Assembly: GCA_900101355.1 (NCBI GenBank)
Contig: FMUV01000005.1
Coordinates: 34,193 to 98,192 of the forward strand
Reading direction: 5' to 3'
Source: Ruminococcus sp. YE282
Lineage (GTDB): Bacteria; Bacillota; Clostridia; Oscillospirales; Acutalibacteraceae
Length of the DNA stretch: 64,000 nt
A model generated the notes under the pieces. It did not search any database. It saw nothing but the letters and a program-made list of their open reading frames with translations, and had not been told where the DNA came from. The translations under genes were made by a program, and so were the position numbers. Of this stretch, positions 46,607 through 55,510 are shown one piece after another. Every line of letters starts with the position of its first letter. The stretch's first letter is position 1.

Positions 46607-46981
46607 ATGCAACACGAAGCGATAGAACAAACAAAGCTATTTAACTGGATAACTTTTGCAAGAGCGGCAATACCTGAGCTTGATATGCTCTACCACATAC
46701 CGAACGGAGGTTATCGCAACAAGCGTGAGGCGGCAAACCTCAAACGCCAAGGCGTAAGAGCAGGTGTGCCTGACTTATGCCTGCCCGTTGCACGTGGCAA
46801 TTACCATGGATTGTACATAGAACTTAAATACGGTACGAACACTGTAACTGAAAATCAAAGGGAGTGGTTGAATAGACTGCAAGCGCAAGGCTATGCGGTT
46901 GCGATATGCTACGGCTGGGAGCAGGCAAAGCATGTGCTTGAAAAGTATTTAGCAATTTCAAAGGGGGAGAAAAATGCGTAA
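46607..46981 (+). CDS. VRR-NUC domain nuclease, copy 2
   Basis: A 124-residue nuclease from ATG 46607 (TTAGGAGGAAAA). It has MLYHIPNGGYRNKREAANLK, GVRAGVPDLCLPVARGNYHG and IELKYGTN, and is a clear paralogue of the protein at 44305. Both keep Asp and ExK. Copy 2 is flanked by Rep and a late regulator-like gene. Differences in the rest of the sequence are spread evenly, so the duplication is not recent; one may have come with Rep. Confidence 0.93.
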   Translation: MQHEAIEQTKLFNWITFARAAIPELDMLYHIPNGGYRNKREAANLKRQGVRAGVPDLCLPVARGNYHGLYIELKYGTNTVTENQREWLNRLQAQGYAVAICYGWEQAKHVLEKYLAISKGEKNA

Positions 46982-47321
46982 AGATAATTGTAGAGATTAT
47001 GTTGTGGCAGCATTCAGGTTATATGCTCAAAGCGGCGAACCGAGCGTAGAACAAATCGAGTTAATGCAGTTGACTGCCGCCGAACGTCTTGACTTGCTTG
47101 CCGTTGCATCAACGATGGCAAGTCTTGATGATGATTGTAACAAAGCAGTAAGATATATTTATTTCTACAACCCGAGTGCGGGGCTGCATAAAGGTGAAAT
47201 AAGCAAGCGTATAACAAAATTTGCATTAATCAATCATTGTGATGAATCGACTGTGTACCGTTTGCTCAAGTTTGCGCGCTGGATATGTGCACGAAATCGA
47301 GGACTTAATATTATTCTTTAA
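46974..47321 (+). CDS. Phage late-gene regulator-like protein
   Basis: A 115-residue protein overlapping the nuclease gene by 8 nt. It has a helical N-terminal part (QIELMQLTAAERLDLLAVAS) and a C-terminal helix-turn-helix-like segment (ISKRITKFALINHCDESTVY, then RLLKFARWICARN). Its size and position, directly before HNH and terminase, fit ArpU/sigma-like late regulators of Gram-positive phages. Not certain; no clear family signature. Confidence 0.5.
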   Translation: MRKDNCRDYVVAAFRLYAQSGEPSVEQIELMQLTAAERLDLLAVASTMASLDDDCNKAVRYIYFYNPSAGLHKGEISKRITKFALINHCDESTVYRLLKFARWICARNRGLNIIL

Positions 47322-47383
47322 ACGGCTATTATTCTGATTCAGAATGACAGTAGTAGCACTGCTTTTTGCTGTAAAATAATAAT

Positions 47384-47689
47384 ATGACAAACAAAAGAGT
47401 AACTCTCGATTGGATAAAAGATCTTGTTGAGAGCGGAGATATATCACAATTTTATAAAACAAAAACGTGGTGTGAACTCGCACGACGAAAACGCAAAGCA
47501 GAACACAACGAGTGTGAGCGTTGTCGCGAGCAAGGGCGACACTCTCCTTGTGAAGCCGTACATCACAAGAAATATCTTAAAAAGTATCCTGAGTTAGCTT
47601 TGGACTATGATAATTTAGAGTGTTTGTGTGCTGATTGTCATTATGACGAACATCACAAACGAGAACAGCTGAACGAGGAGCGTTGGTAA
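47384..47689 (+). CDS. HNH endonuclease next to terminase
   Basis: A 101-residue phage HNH protein. Two CxxC zinc pairs (CERCREQGRHSPC and CLCADC) frame the active site AVHHKKYLKKYPELALD, YDNLECLC and HYDEHH. HNH proteins directly before terminase are required in HK97-type phages for specific cos cleavage. The packaging site is likely near here. Confidence 0.92.
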   Translation: MTNKRVTLDWIKDLVESGDISQFYKTKTWCELARRKRKAEHNECERCREQGRHSPCEAVHHKKYLKKYPELALDYDNLECLCADCHYDEHHKREQLNEERW

Positions 47690-47788
47690 GAATTCACCCC
47701 CCGGGTGAAAAATCGAAAAAAAAATGCCCCAAAGGAGAACGGAGTAAGGCTCGACAATTCGCCCTCGCACGTGCGTGAGGAAATTTTT

Positions 47789-48346
47789 ATGGAAAATGAA
47801 ATCATAAAATTGAACAAAAAGCGTTATAGATTTCATATCATCGCCGAAAAAGCCAAAATTGAAACGCTGGACAAAGAATTACCGACAAACGAGGTCAGGA
47901 AATATGTATCAAACGGCGGCTTTAGCTCAATCGGCTTTGTAAAATTTATAGCCGACAGAACCAAAATTGACTCTTTGATTGTGTCAACGCTCAGAGTCGG
48001 CAGAAAACATTTGCAGGTGCTTGACGTACTCAAAGAGCAAGGACGGCTCGGCAATGTTATTTTTATCGTCGGAAGCGTAATGAAAAACGACAGCGACCTC
48101 GGTAAATCGTATAAATACTACGATGATTTGTTTGCGGTGTCCCCAAAAAACGGCTGGCAGGTCATTGTAAAAAACAATCACTCAAAGATTTTGCTGTTTG
48201 ACACAGACAAAGGCAAATTTGTGATTGAGACAAGCTCAAATCTCAACGAAAATCCGAATTGCGAACAGTTTAGCTTTGAAAAAAACGAAGAACTGTACGA
48301 ATTTTACAAAAAGTATTTTTTAGAAGGTGTTGCGAATGGCAAATAA
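47789..48346 (+). CDS. Phospholipase D-like domain protein in the packaging module
   Basis: A 185-residue protein from ATG 47789 (GTGAGGAAATTTTT upstream). It contains one HxK(x4)D motif in NNHSKILLFDTDKGKFVI, followed by ETSSNLNENPNCEQFS, a close match to PLD-type nuclease half-sites (HKD...GSxN). One motif means it would act as a dimer, as Nuc does. I do not know it as a standard packaging protein. It overlaps terS by 11 nt. A nuclease or a membrane-phospholipid role is possible. Confidence 0.65.
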   Translation: MENEIIKLNKKRYRFHIIAEKAKIETLDKELPTNEVRKYVSNGGFSSIGFVKFIADRTKIDSLIVSTLRVGRKHLQVLDVLKEQGRLGNVIFIVGSVMKNDSDLGKSYKYYDDLFAVSPKNGWQVIVKNNHSKILLFDTDKGKFVIETSSNLNENPNCEQFSFEKNEELYEFYKKYFLEGVANGK

Positions 48347-48644
48347 AAAAGAAGTGCTCGAAAGCCTGCGAAGTCAGCTTGAAGAACGTGGCGTATCTGT
48401 CGCCGCTTTTGATGATCTTGTGGAAGACTATGGAAAACTTTGGGACATAAAAAACAAGCTTATCCGTGACATCAAAAAGCGGGGCGTCGTTTATGAAGAT
48501 TTTTCGTCGGTTGGCGTTAAAATCCAAAAAAATAACCCCTCCACCAAAGAGCTGATGAACGTAGAGCGGCATATGCTTTTGATACTTGACAAGCTCGATT
48601 TGTCAACAAAAAATTGCGAAAGCGATATTGATGACGAATTGTAA
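48336..48644 (+). CDS. terS: Terminase small subunit (P27 family)
   Basis: A 102-residue protein with LESLRSQLEERGVSVAAFDD, then LVEDYGKLWDIKNKLIRDIK, GVVYEDFSSVGVKIQKNNPS, TKELMNVERHMLLILDKLDL, which is the P27 small-terminase pattern. It would bind the packaging site and hand DNA to the large subunit. Start ATG 48336, overlapping the previous gene. The large subunit begins within its 3' end. Confidence 0.9.
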   Translation: MANKKEVLESLRSQLEERGVSVAAFDDLVEDYGKLWDIKNKLIRDIKKRGVVYEDFSSVGVKIQKNNPSTKELMNVERHMLLILDKLDLSTKNCESDIDDEL

Positions 48645-50283
48645 AGCCATTGACGACTATATCAATCTTGTCAGGAGCGGCAAATATGCCGTTTGTAAAG
48701 AGCAAATACAGCTTTGCGATTTTGTCGAAAAAATTTTTGATAAAGAGCGGATTTACGTTGATGAAGAACAGCTTGAAAAATACTTTGCATTGCAAAAATA
48801 TTTTGAGTACGAGCTTTTCCCTTGGGAAAAATTTTGCTTTGCACTACATAATTGCACCTACATAAGCCCCGGAGTTTTGCGTTTTCCCGATTTGCTGATT
48901 TTAGTAGGTCGAGGCGCAGGCAAAAACGGCTATTTGGCATTTGAGGACTTTGCATTGCTTACCCCGGCAAACGGCATTAAAAACTACGACATTGACATTT
49001 GTGCAACGTCGGAGGAACAGGCGCAAACAACGTTTGTAGACATTTATGAAACGTTGGAGCGGAACAGCAAAAAGATGCAGAAACATTTCCGCTGGACCAA
49101 AACCGAAATCATAAATTTAAAAACACGCTCACGTCTAAGATACAGGACGTCGAACAGCAAGACCAAAGACGGCGGACGTCCCGGCAAAGTCGACTTTGAC
49201 GAAAAACACGCGTACGAAGATTACAAGATGATCAACGTGTTTAAAACGGGCTTTGGTAAAAAACCAATGCCGAGAACAACGTCAATTACTACAATGGGAG
49301 ACGTCAGAGACGGCCCGCTTGATAACGAGCTTGAGGACGCTCTCGACATCTTGCAATTTAAGCTTGCCGATAACGGTTTACTGGCTTTTATTTGCCGTCT
49401 TGACGACAAAAAAGAGGTTGACGATCCGGAAAATTGGTACAAAGCTAACCCCTCATTGCAATATTTTCCCGAGCTGCAGCGCGAAATCAAAAAAGAGTAT
49501 CACGATTGGAAGCGTGATAAGCTCGGAAATAATGCATTTATGACAAAAAGAATGAACATCCCACAGGGAACAACCGAAGTGCCCGTTACTGACTGGGAAA
49601 ACATCTTGGCAACAAAAAAAGAAGTGCCCGACCTCAGCGGAAAAGCCTGCGTTTTTGGACTCGATTACACCAAAACTACAGACTTCCTAGGCGTCGGTTT
49701 GAAATTTATTTTTGACGACAAAATTTATTGGATAACACACACTTGGGTGTGCGAAAATTGCCGAGACTTGTCAAGGATTAAATATCCCGTAGCTGAGGCG
49801 GCAGAAAAAGGCTTGCTGACAATGGTACCGGGAGTGGAAATTCCTCCGGAAATCCCGGTTGAATGGCTCGCCGAGCAAAAAACAAAGTATAAAATTGTCG
49901 GCGGCGCATTGGATAATTACCGCTATACGCTGTTAAAAAAACCTTTGGAGAGCATCGGCTTTGATTGTGACAAGAGCGGCAACAACAATCTTAAGCTTGT
50001 CAGACCGTCGGATCTGATGAAAGTCGCACCAAAAATATCCTCTGACTTTGCGAATCAACGTATTATTTGGGGTAACAACTCATTAATGCGCTGGTATACA
50101 AACAACACTAAGGTGATATTTGATAAACACGGCAATATGATTTATGCCAAAATTGAGCCAAAGAGCCGTAAAACAGACGGATTTTTTGCATTTGCGGCAT
50201 CGTACACACAGGACGAAATATTGTTAAAAAATCAGCCTGCGCCGCAGAAAGTGCAGAAAATGATGAAAGTTTACACATTTTAA
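48631..50283 (+). CDS. terL: Terminase large subunit
   Basis: A 550-residue packaging motor, from ATG 48631 overlapping terS by 14 nt. The ATPase domain has LILVGRGAGKNGYLAFEDFA near residue 92 (Walker A with Asn after the Lys, seen in this phage group), adenine-contact ATSEEQAQTTF and Walker B VDFDEKHAYEDYK. The nuclease domain begins at GLDYTKTTDFLGV (first Asp) and includes GALDNYRYTLLK and FAAS near the end. Full length. Confidence 0.95.
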   Translation: MTNCKAIDDYINLVRSGKYAVCKEQIQLCDFVEKIFDKERIYVDEEQLEKYFALQKYFEYELFPWEKFCFALHNCTYISPGVLRFPDLLILVGRGAGKNGYLAFEDFALLTPANGIKNYDIDICATSEEQAQTTFVDIYETLERNSKKMQKHFRWTKTEIINLKTRSRLRYRTSNSKTKDGGRPGKVDFDEKHAYEDYKMINVFKTGFGKKPMPRTTSITTMGDVRDGPLDNELEDALDILQFKLADNGLLAFICRLDDKKEVDDPENWYKANPSLQYFPELQREIKKEYHDWKRDKLGNNAFMTKRMNIPQGTTEVPVTDWENILATKKEVPDLSGKACVFGLDYTKTTDFLGVGLKFIFDDKIYWITHTWVCENCRDLSRIKYPVAEAAEKGLLTMVPGVEIPPEIPVEWLAEQKTKYKIVGGALDNYRYTLLKKPLESIGFDCDKSGNNNLKLVRPSDLMKVAPKISSDFANQRIIWGNNSLMRWYTNNTKVIFDKHGNMIYAKIEPKSRKTDGFFAFAASYTQDEILLKNQPAPQKVQKMMKVYTF

Positions 50284-50298
50284 AAAGACGGTGAAAAA

Positions 50299-51462
50299 AT
50301 GAAGTTGATAGATTATTTGCGGTCGAGGTTTGGCAGCAAAAAAAACGCAATAACTCTCGAGGACATAGAGCGGTACTACTCACATCAGGCAAACGAATTT
50401 AATATTACCGAGCTTGCGCTCTACACGACGATAAATTTAATCGCCCGCAGTATAGCCAAAAGTGATTTTGTCACCGTCAAGAGCGGCAAAGAATATCACG
50501 GGGCGGAGTATTATGCCTGGAATTACCGCCCAAACCGCCACGAAACCAAAATTGAATTTATCACAAAATTTGTTTCGTCGCTAATTTTGCGAAACGAAGC
50601 ATTAATTTTTGAAACCGCCGATGGACAAATGTTTGTCGCTGACGGCTTTAGCAAAACTAAGTATGCGGTTTTTGATGATAAATTTAGCAATATATCTGCG
50701 TTCGGATACAACTTTAACAAGACGTACACGAGCAGCGAGGTTATATATCTCAAATATAATAATTTTGCAGTTCAAAACTTGTTACAAAATATGGCTGTGA
50801 CATATGAAGAACTTATGACATCTGCCTCTGACAGATATAACAAGTCTGTCGGTCACAAAGGTATTTTAAAAATCTCAAATATGGTAACGAACGACACAGA
50901 TTTCCAGGAAAAATTCTCAGCACTGATGAACGACCGCTTTAGGACGTATTTTGAAGCCAAAAATGCGGTGTTGCCGTTGTTTGACGGCTATGATTATTCC
51001 GAACCGTCTACCGATGCTCAAAAATCAACAAACTCAGAAATAAACGATATTGAAAAACTCAAAAGTGAGATATTTGCAAACGTCGGCAATACTCTGCACG
51101 TCCCTCCGGCACTCATAGCCGGCACAGCCTCGCAATTGAGCGACTGTATGGACGCTTTTATCGGCAATGCGGTTGATCCGATTGCCAATATGCTTGAGCA
51201 AGCCATTACAAATGCCAAATACGGCGCAAGTGAGTATGTCAAAGGCAACTATATGCTCATTGATACAACTACGGTAAGGCATATAGACGCTATAAGCCAG
51301 GCTAACAACCTTGACAAGGCTATTGCAAGCGGCACACTGACACCTGCAAAGGCTCAGCGGTATTGCAATATGCTGCCTTGCTCCGAGGATTGGGCGAATA
51401 AATACTGGATGACTAAAAATTATCAAACCGCCGAGGTTGCATTGAGAGGGGGTGATGACTAA
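50299..51462 (+). CDS. Portal protein (HK97 family)
   Basis: A 387-residue phage portal of normal length. DIERYYSHQANEFNITELALYTTINLIARSIA... is the classic N-terminal region, then the SGKEYHGAEYYAWNYRPN segment, VPPALIAGTASQLSD (the tunnel-loop region), and QAITNAKYGASEYVKG. It forms the dodecameric DNA entry ring. Gap of 15 bp after terL; its stop overlaps the protease start (TAATG). Confidence 0.93.
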   Translation: MKLIDYLRSRFGSKKNAITLEDIERYYSHQANEFNITELALYTTINLIARSIAKSDFVTVKSGKEYHGAEYYAWNYRPNRHETKIEFITKFVSSLILRNEALIFETADGQMFVADGFSKTKYAVFDDKFSNISAFGYNFNKTYTSSEVIYLKYNNFAVQNLLQNMAVTYEELMTSASDRYNKSVGHKGILKISNMVTNDTDFQEKFSALMNDRFRTYFEAKNAVLPLFDGYDYSEPSTDAQKSTNSEINDIEKLKSEIFANVGNTLHVPPALIAGTASQLSDCMDAFIGNAVDPIANMLEQAITNAKYGASEYVKGNYMLIDTTTVRHIDAISQANNLDKAIASGTLTPAKAQRYCNMLPCSEDWANKYWMTKNYQTAEVALRGGDD

Positions 51463-52259
51463 TGCTGACAATAAAAAATTACAACGTCAAACAAATTGGC
51501 GAAGCAAAAACGCTTGAGCTCTATCTCTACGGCGAAATTATGGCGGATTATTACGATGTGTGGAGCGGCAAAATTGTTGAAAGTAAGACATCGGCGAACT
51601 ACATCCGCAAATCAATCGACGAAGCGGGAGAAATTAACGCAATTAACGTGTATATAAACTCCTGCGGCGGCTCAGTCGCCGAGGGAAACGCAATATATAA
51701 TATCCTCAAACGTCAGAACGTGCCTATCACGGTCTATGTAGACGCATTTGCGTACAGCGTAGCCTCTGTAATAGCTATGGCGGGTGACAAGGTCATAATG
51801 CCGTCAAACACCGTTATGATGATACATAACGCAATTATGGGCGCATACGGCAACGCCGCCGAACTCAGAAAGGCGGCAGATGACCTCGACGTAATGAACG
51901 AGGCAAGCTGCAACACCTATCTTGTTAAAACCGCAGGCAAAATTGACAAAGTGCAGTTGACTGAAATGCTTGATGCCGAAACATTTATGACTGCCGAAAA
52001 AGCTTTTGAACTTGGTTTTTGCGACGAAATCACAACCCCGGTTGACACAGCTTCTGCGCTTGAGGTCATTGAGCAAGCAAAACAGCTTAAAAATCCGTAT
52101 GCAAAGCAAGCATATGAGCAGCTCAAGCAACCTACAATCGAAAAGAAGCCTTCATCACCTCCGGAACCACCTGCACATCAGACAAAAACTAACGGAAGCG
52201 ACGGCGAAAATGACTTTATCGAAAATTTAAAAGAAGCATTTACAAAGATATTTATTTAA
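51462..52259 (+). CDS. ClpP-like prohead protease
   Basis: A 265-residue serine protease of the phage ClpP/S14 type. Oxyanion region VYINSCGGSVAEGNAIYNI, nucleophile Ser in DAFAYSVASVIAMAGD, His in NTVMMIHNAIMG, Asp in the EASCNTYLVK region, followed by an acidic Pro/Ser/Lys-rich tail (IEKKPSSPPEPPAHQTKTNG) that may act as scaffold. It matures the capsid and cleaves the delta-domain. Confidence 0.93.
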   Translation: MLTIKNYNVKQIGEAKTLELYLYGEIMADYYDVWSGKIVESKTSANYIRKSIDEAGEINAINVYINSCGGSVAEGNAIYNILKRQNVPITVYVDAFAYSVASVIAMAGDKVIMPSNTVMMIHNAIMGAYGNAAELRKAADDLDVMNEASCNTYLVKTAGKIDKVQLTEMLDAETFMTAEKAFELGFCDEITTPVDTASALEVIEQAKQLKNPYAKQAYEQLKQPTIEKKPSSPPEPPAHQTKTNGSDGENDFIENLKEAFTKIFI

Positions 52260-52271
52260 AAGGAGCAAAAA

Positions 52272-53501
52272 ATGAAGAACAAAGACATTTTGGCAGAACA
52301 GAAAAAGACTTTTGCCGCAAACTTTCAAAAGGCTGTTGACAAAAAGGACGTTGACGGCGTAATGCAGTGCTTTGAAGAATACTCAAACAGCTTGCAGTCG
52401 ATGCTCATCGAAACAGCGCAGGAATACGCGCAGACAAACGACAGTGCTATTCTCTCAGCTCGCGGAATCCGCCAGCTGACCGAGGAGGAAAAGGCATATT
52501 ATGACGGACTTGCAAAAGCTCTCAGCTCAGCAAATCCAAAACAGGCACTCACGGACGCCGCCTTGACAATCCCGACAACCGTAATTGATACGGTTATGGA
52601 GGATATTACAAGAGAGCACCCATTACTTAATGCCATTGATTTCCAAAACACAAGCGGTGCACTCAAGTGGATTTATGCCGATGGCAGTATGCCGCTTGCC
52701 GCTTGGGGCGCACTTAACAGTGAGATTACAAAAGAGATCACAAAGGCGTTTCATTCCGTTGATTTCTCCGCCTGCAAGCTCTCGGCGTTTATCCCCGTGC
52801 CCAAGGATATGCTCAAGCTCGGCGCACAGTACCTTGACAGTTATATCAGAGCGCTGCTTGCCGAAGCTATTGCGTGCGAACTTGAAAAAGGTATCGTAAA
52901 AGGCACTGGCAAAAACGAGCCTATCGGTATGCTCAAGGACCTTAACGGCTCGGTCGTACAGGGCGTTTATCCCGACAAGACCGCCGTTAAAATGACGTCT
53001 TTTGCAGTTGACAAATACTGCGAGATTGTCGCAAAGCTTGCCGATAACGGTGACGGCACATACAGGACTATTAACGAGGTTGCGCTCATTTGCAATCCAA
53101 AAGATTATTTGCTCAAAATCTGCCCGGCAACGACGGTGCTTGCAACAAACGGTACATACATCAACGGTGTATTTCCATTTCCGACAGCCGTTTATCAGAC
53201 GGAGGCGTTGTCGGAGGGCGAGGCTATTATCGGCTTGCCTAAAAAGTACCTTGCTTGCATTGCAGGCGGCAACAAGAGCGGCGATATTACATACAGCGAT
53301 GACGCTCAATTTTTGGAGGACAATCGTGTCTACGTAACAAAGCTGCACGGTACAGGCCGTCCAAAGGACAACACCGCATTTGTTAAGCTCGACATCAGCA
53401 AGCTTGAGGCGCTCAAGCTCCGTGTGACTGTTGAGCAGGAGGGCGGCTCAACAACCACCTCAACAACCGGTGGCACAGACAGCGGCAAAACAGGCAGCTA
53501 A
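52272..53501 (+). CDS. Major capsid protein (HK97 fold)
   Basis: A 409-residue protein. An N-terminal helical delta-like domain (~1-95: KDILAEQKKTFAANFQKAVD, EEYSNSLQSMLIETAQEYA) would be removed by the protease. The HK97 fold follows (LTIPTTVIDTVMEDITREHP, then AFIPVPKDMLKLGAQYLDSY, then GDGTYRTINEVALICNPKDY). A short Gly/Ser/Thr-rich tail (EQEGGSTTTSTTGGTDSG) ends it. AAAGGAGCAAAAA precedes the ATG. Confidence 0.92.
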   Translation: MKNKDILAEQKKTFAANFQKAVDKKDVDGVMQCFEEYSNSLQSMLIETAQEYAQTNDSAILSARGIRQLTEEEKAYYDGLAKALSSANPKQALTDAALTIPTTVIDTVMEDITREHPLLNAIDFQNTSGALKWIYADGSMPLAAWGALNSEITKEITKAFHSVDFSACKLSAFIPVPKDMLKLGAQYLDSYIRALLAEAIACELEKGIVKGTGKNEPIGMLKDLNGSVVQGVYPDKTAVKMTSFAVDKYCEIVAKLADNGDGTYRTINEVALICNPKDYLLKICPATTVLATNGTYINGVFPFPTAVYQTEALSEGEAIIGLPKKYLACIAGGNKSGDITYSDDAQFLEDNRVYVTKLHGTGRPKDNTAFVKLDISKLEALKLRVTVEQEGGSTTTSTTGGTDSGKTGS

Positions 53502-53521
53502 AAGAGTAGTGAGGTGCAAAA

Positions 53522-53839
53522 ATGACACTGTTGGACGACGTAAAAACGATGCTTGACATCAATCCTAACTCGACGAGTGAGGATAACAAACTTAATATTA
53601 TAATTGCCAACGGCAAGCAGCACCTCACATCTTTCAACCCGCTGCTTACGGCGGCAAATTTTGAAGCCCCTACAAGGGCAAGGACGTTACTGTTTGCTTA
53701 CTGCCGATATGCGTATAGCAACGCTACAGAGGCGTTTGACACCGACTGGCAGGATGAAATTTTAGCCTTGCGGCAGGAATACGAAGTCACCGAATACAAG
53801 AGGAGAACAATTTGCAATGAGAATCAAGACACCGATTGA
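53522..53839 (+). CDS. Head-tail connector (gp6-like)
   Basis: A 105-residue protein with TLLDDVKTMLDINPNSTSED, then KLNIIIANGKQHLTSFNPLL, ARTLLFAYCRYAYSNATEAF; this matches the HK97 gp6/DNA-packaging connector family. GAGGTGCAAAA precedes the ATG. The next gene begins 23 nt inside its end. Confidence 0.75.
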   Translation: MTLLDDVKTMLDINPNSTSEDNKLNIIIANGKQHLTSFNPLLTAANFEAPTRARTLLFAYCRYAYSNATEAFDTDWQDEILALRQEYEVTEYKRRTICNENQDTD

Positions 53840-54167
53840 GTTTATGGCGTTTAACGACGGCGTAGTCGATTTTTACGAAACGGATGAAAACGACGAAATC
53901 ATATCAAACACACAACTTCAAAGCCGTTTTCACGCAAAAAAAATTGGCGTAAATCGTTATTATGCCGCACGCTCAAACGATATTGAGTTGTCAAAGCTTA
54001 TTGCAATCCACCGTAACGACTGTATTACGACTGCATTTGCGGCGGTTATTGACAAAACCCGCTACAAAATTGAGCAAATCTCAACCAACACAAGCACAAA
54101 TCCTCCGACAACGGAGCTTAGCTTGTCACAGCGTGGCTTATATGAGGGAGCGGCTGACAATGATTAA
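53817..54167 (+). CDS. Head-tail adaptor/stopper-like protein
   Basis: A 116-residue beta-rich protein (EFMAFNDGVVDFYETDENDE, then RFHAKKIGVNRYYAARSNDI, then RYKIEQISTNTSTNPPTTEL). Size, position and the VVDFYE/YYAA pattern fit the SPP1 gp16-like head closure family. Overlaps both neighbours. Confidence 0.6.
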   Translation: MRIKTPIEFMAFNDGVVDFYETDENDEIISNTQLQSRFHAKKIGVNRYYAARSNDIELSKLIAIHRNDCITTAFAAVIDKTRYKIEQISTNTSTNPPTTELSLSQRGLYEGAADND

Positions 54168-54492
54168 AAACTTTGCAAAATTTAAAGAACTTGCACAATC
54201 CTCGAAAATCCCATGCAAAGAAGCCGAATACAGTAAATCGGTGAATCCTCCGTTTGCGGCTTATTTTAGAGCGGAAGAGCGGGGGATTTATGCCGACAGC
54301 CAACTCATTGAAACTATCGTGACAGTAATGATTGAGCTTTACACAGCGAAAGCTGACGAAAAATCTGAAAGAGCTTTTGAAAAATGGTTAGCTGACAATG
54401 AAATCCCGGCAAAAAAGACAAGGCGAACATGGATTACCGAGGAAAAATTTTACTGCACAATCTACGAAGCGGAGATGATTGAGTTTGACTGA
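54160..54492 (+). CDS. Small head-tail module protein
   Basis: A 110-residue protein from ATG 54160, overlapping the previous stop. It has PFAAYFRAEERGIYADSQLI, IVTVMIELYTAKADEKSERA, EEKFYCTIYEAEMIEF, which resembles the tail-terminator/head-tail joining family (HK97 gp10/lambda gpU region). The call rests mainly on order and size. Confidence 0.5.
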   Translation: MIKNFAKFKELAQSSKIPCKEAEYSKSVNPPFAAYFRAEERGIYADSQLIETIVTVMIELYTAKADEKSERAFEKWLADNEIPAKKTRRTWITEEKFYCTIYEAEMIEFD

Positions 54493-54886
54493 ACTTACAA
54501 TCAGCACCGCCAAAGTCGATTCAGCAATAAAAGAAATTTTAACTGAATATGCTGCTAATGTGCAGGACGTTGTTGTGACCCAAACTGATAAAGCTGCAAA
54601 AGAGCTAAAGACACTTATACAGTCTTCTGCGCCAAAAAGGACTCAAAAATATAGTCGTAGTTGGCGTATAAAACTCACTGAAGACACGTCATTCAGATAC
54701 TCTAAGACTGTTTATTCGAATAAGGAGTACCCGTTGACGCATCTGCTTGAGAATGGGCACGCCCTGCGCCGAGGCGGCAGAGCGATTGGAAAAGTAAAAG
54801 CTTACAAGCACATTGCACCGTCGTTCGAAGAAATACAAAAATCATACGTTAAGAATATTCAAGAAGAAATAATAAAATTATTATAA
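54479..54886 (+). CDS. HK97 gp10-like tail component
   Basis: A 135-residue protein. The family pattern is visible: TKAAKELKTLIQSSAPKRTQ, YSRSWRIKLTEDTSF, YSNKEYPLTHLLENGHALR, AYKHIAPSFEEIQKSYVKN. It starts at TTG 54479 or TTG 54485, both inside the previous gene's end; there is no ATG. AAGGAGATATATGT before the next gene marks the end of the module. Confidence 0.8.
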   Translation: MSLTELTISTAKVDSAIKEILTEYAANVQDVVVTQTDKAAKELKTLIQSSAPKRTQKYSRSWRIKLTEDTSFRYSKTVYSNKEYPLTHLLENGHALRRGGRAIGKVKAYKHIAPSFEEIQKSYVKNIQEEIIKLL

Positions 54887-54898
54887 GGAGATATATGT

Positions 54899-55510
54899 AT
54901 GAATAAAACAATAGCAAAGATCGGCTATGCGCTGATAACTTCAACCGCTGAAGAATCGTACAAATACGATCCTGTAACGTACTTGGAAACAAAAACAGCT
55001 GGTGGACGAAAAGTAACCGCATCGCCAAAGGGCGACAGTAAAGACATTTATGCGGATGGTGTTGTCGCCGTATCAATGAACAAAAACTCGGGATACGAGA
55101 TAGACGTTGAAACGCTTGCCATTATAGACAAAGTTGAAAAAGCGTGGCTCGGCTGCGGAATCATGGAGGATGGTTCGGTCATCGAAATTGACGACGGAAA
55201 AGAACTGCCAAGGATGGCGCTTGTCATTGCACAAGAGCGATACAACGCAGCAACTAAGTACGAAGTAGATGTCTATTATAACGCAATCGTCACAACACGT
55301 CCGAACCGAAACGGAAAAACGGCTGAGGGCAGCGTTGCAGACCCCGACTTCCCGACGTACAAATTTACAGCAACCCCACGAGACGACAACAAATTGATTC
55401 GTCAAACATTCTATGTTGATACACTACCAACAACAATCAAAACACCGTCCGCTGCTGAAATTGCAAAAGCACTTGGAGCAGAAACCGCATCCGACTCTAT
55501 TGGCTCATAA
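54899..55510 (+). CDS. Major tail protein
   Basis: A 203-residue protein of the tube-forming family: IAKIGYALITSTAEESYKYD, then TAGGRKVTASPKGDSKDIYA, then GVVAVSMNKNSGYEIDVETL, FPTYKFTATPRDDNKLIRQT. GGAGATATATGT ahead of its ATG gives strong expression, as expected for this abundant protein. Its stop overlaps the chaperone start. Confidence 0.88.
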   Translation: MNKTIAKIGYALITSTAEESYKYDPVTYLETKTAGGRKVTASPKGDSKDIYADGVVAVSMNKNSGYEIDVETLAIIDKVEKAWLGCGIMEDGSVIEIDDGKELPRMALVIAQERYNAATKYEVDVYYNAIVTTRPNRNGKTAEGSVADPDFPTYKFTATPRDDNKLIRQTFYVDTLPTTIKTPSAAEIAKALGAETASDSIGS

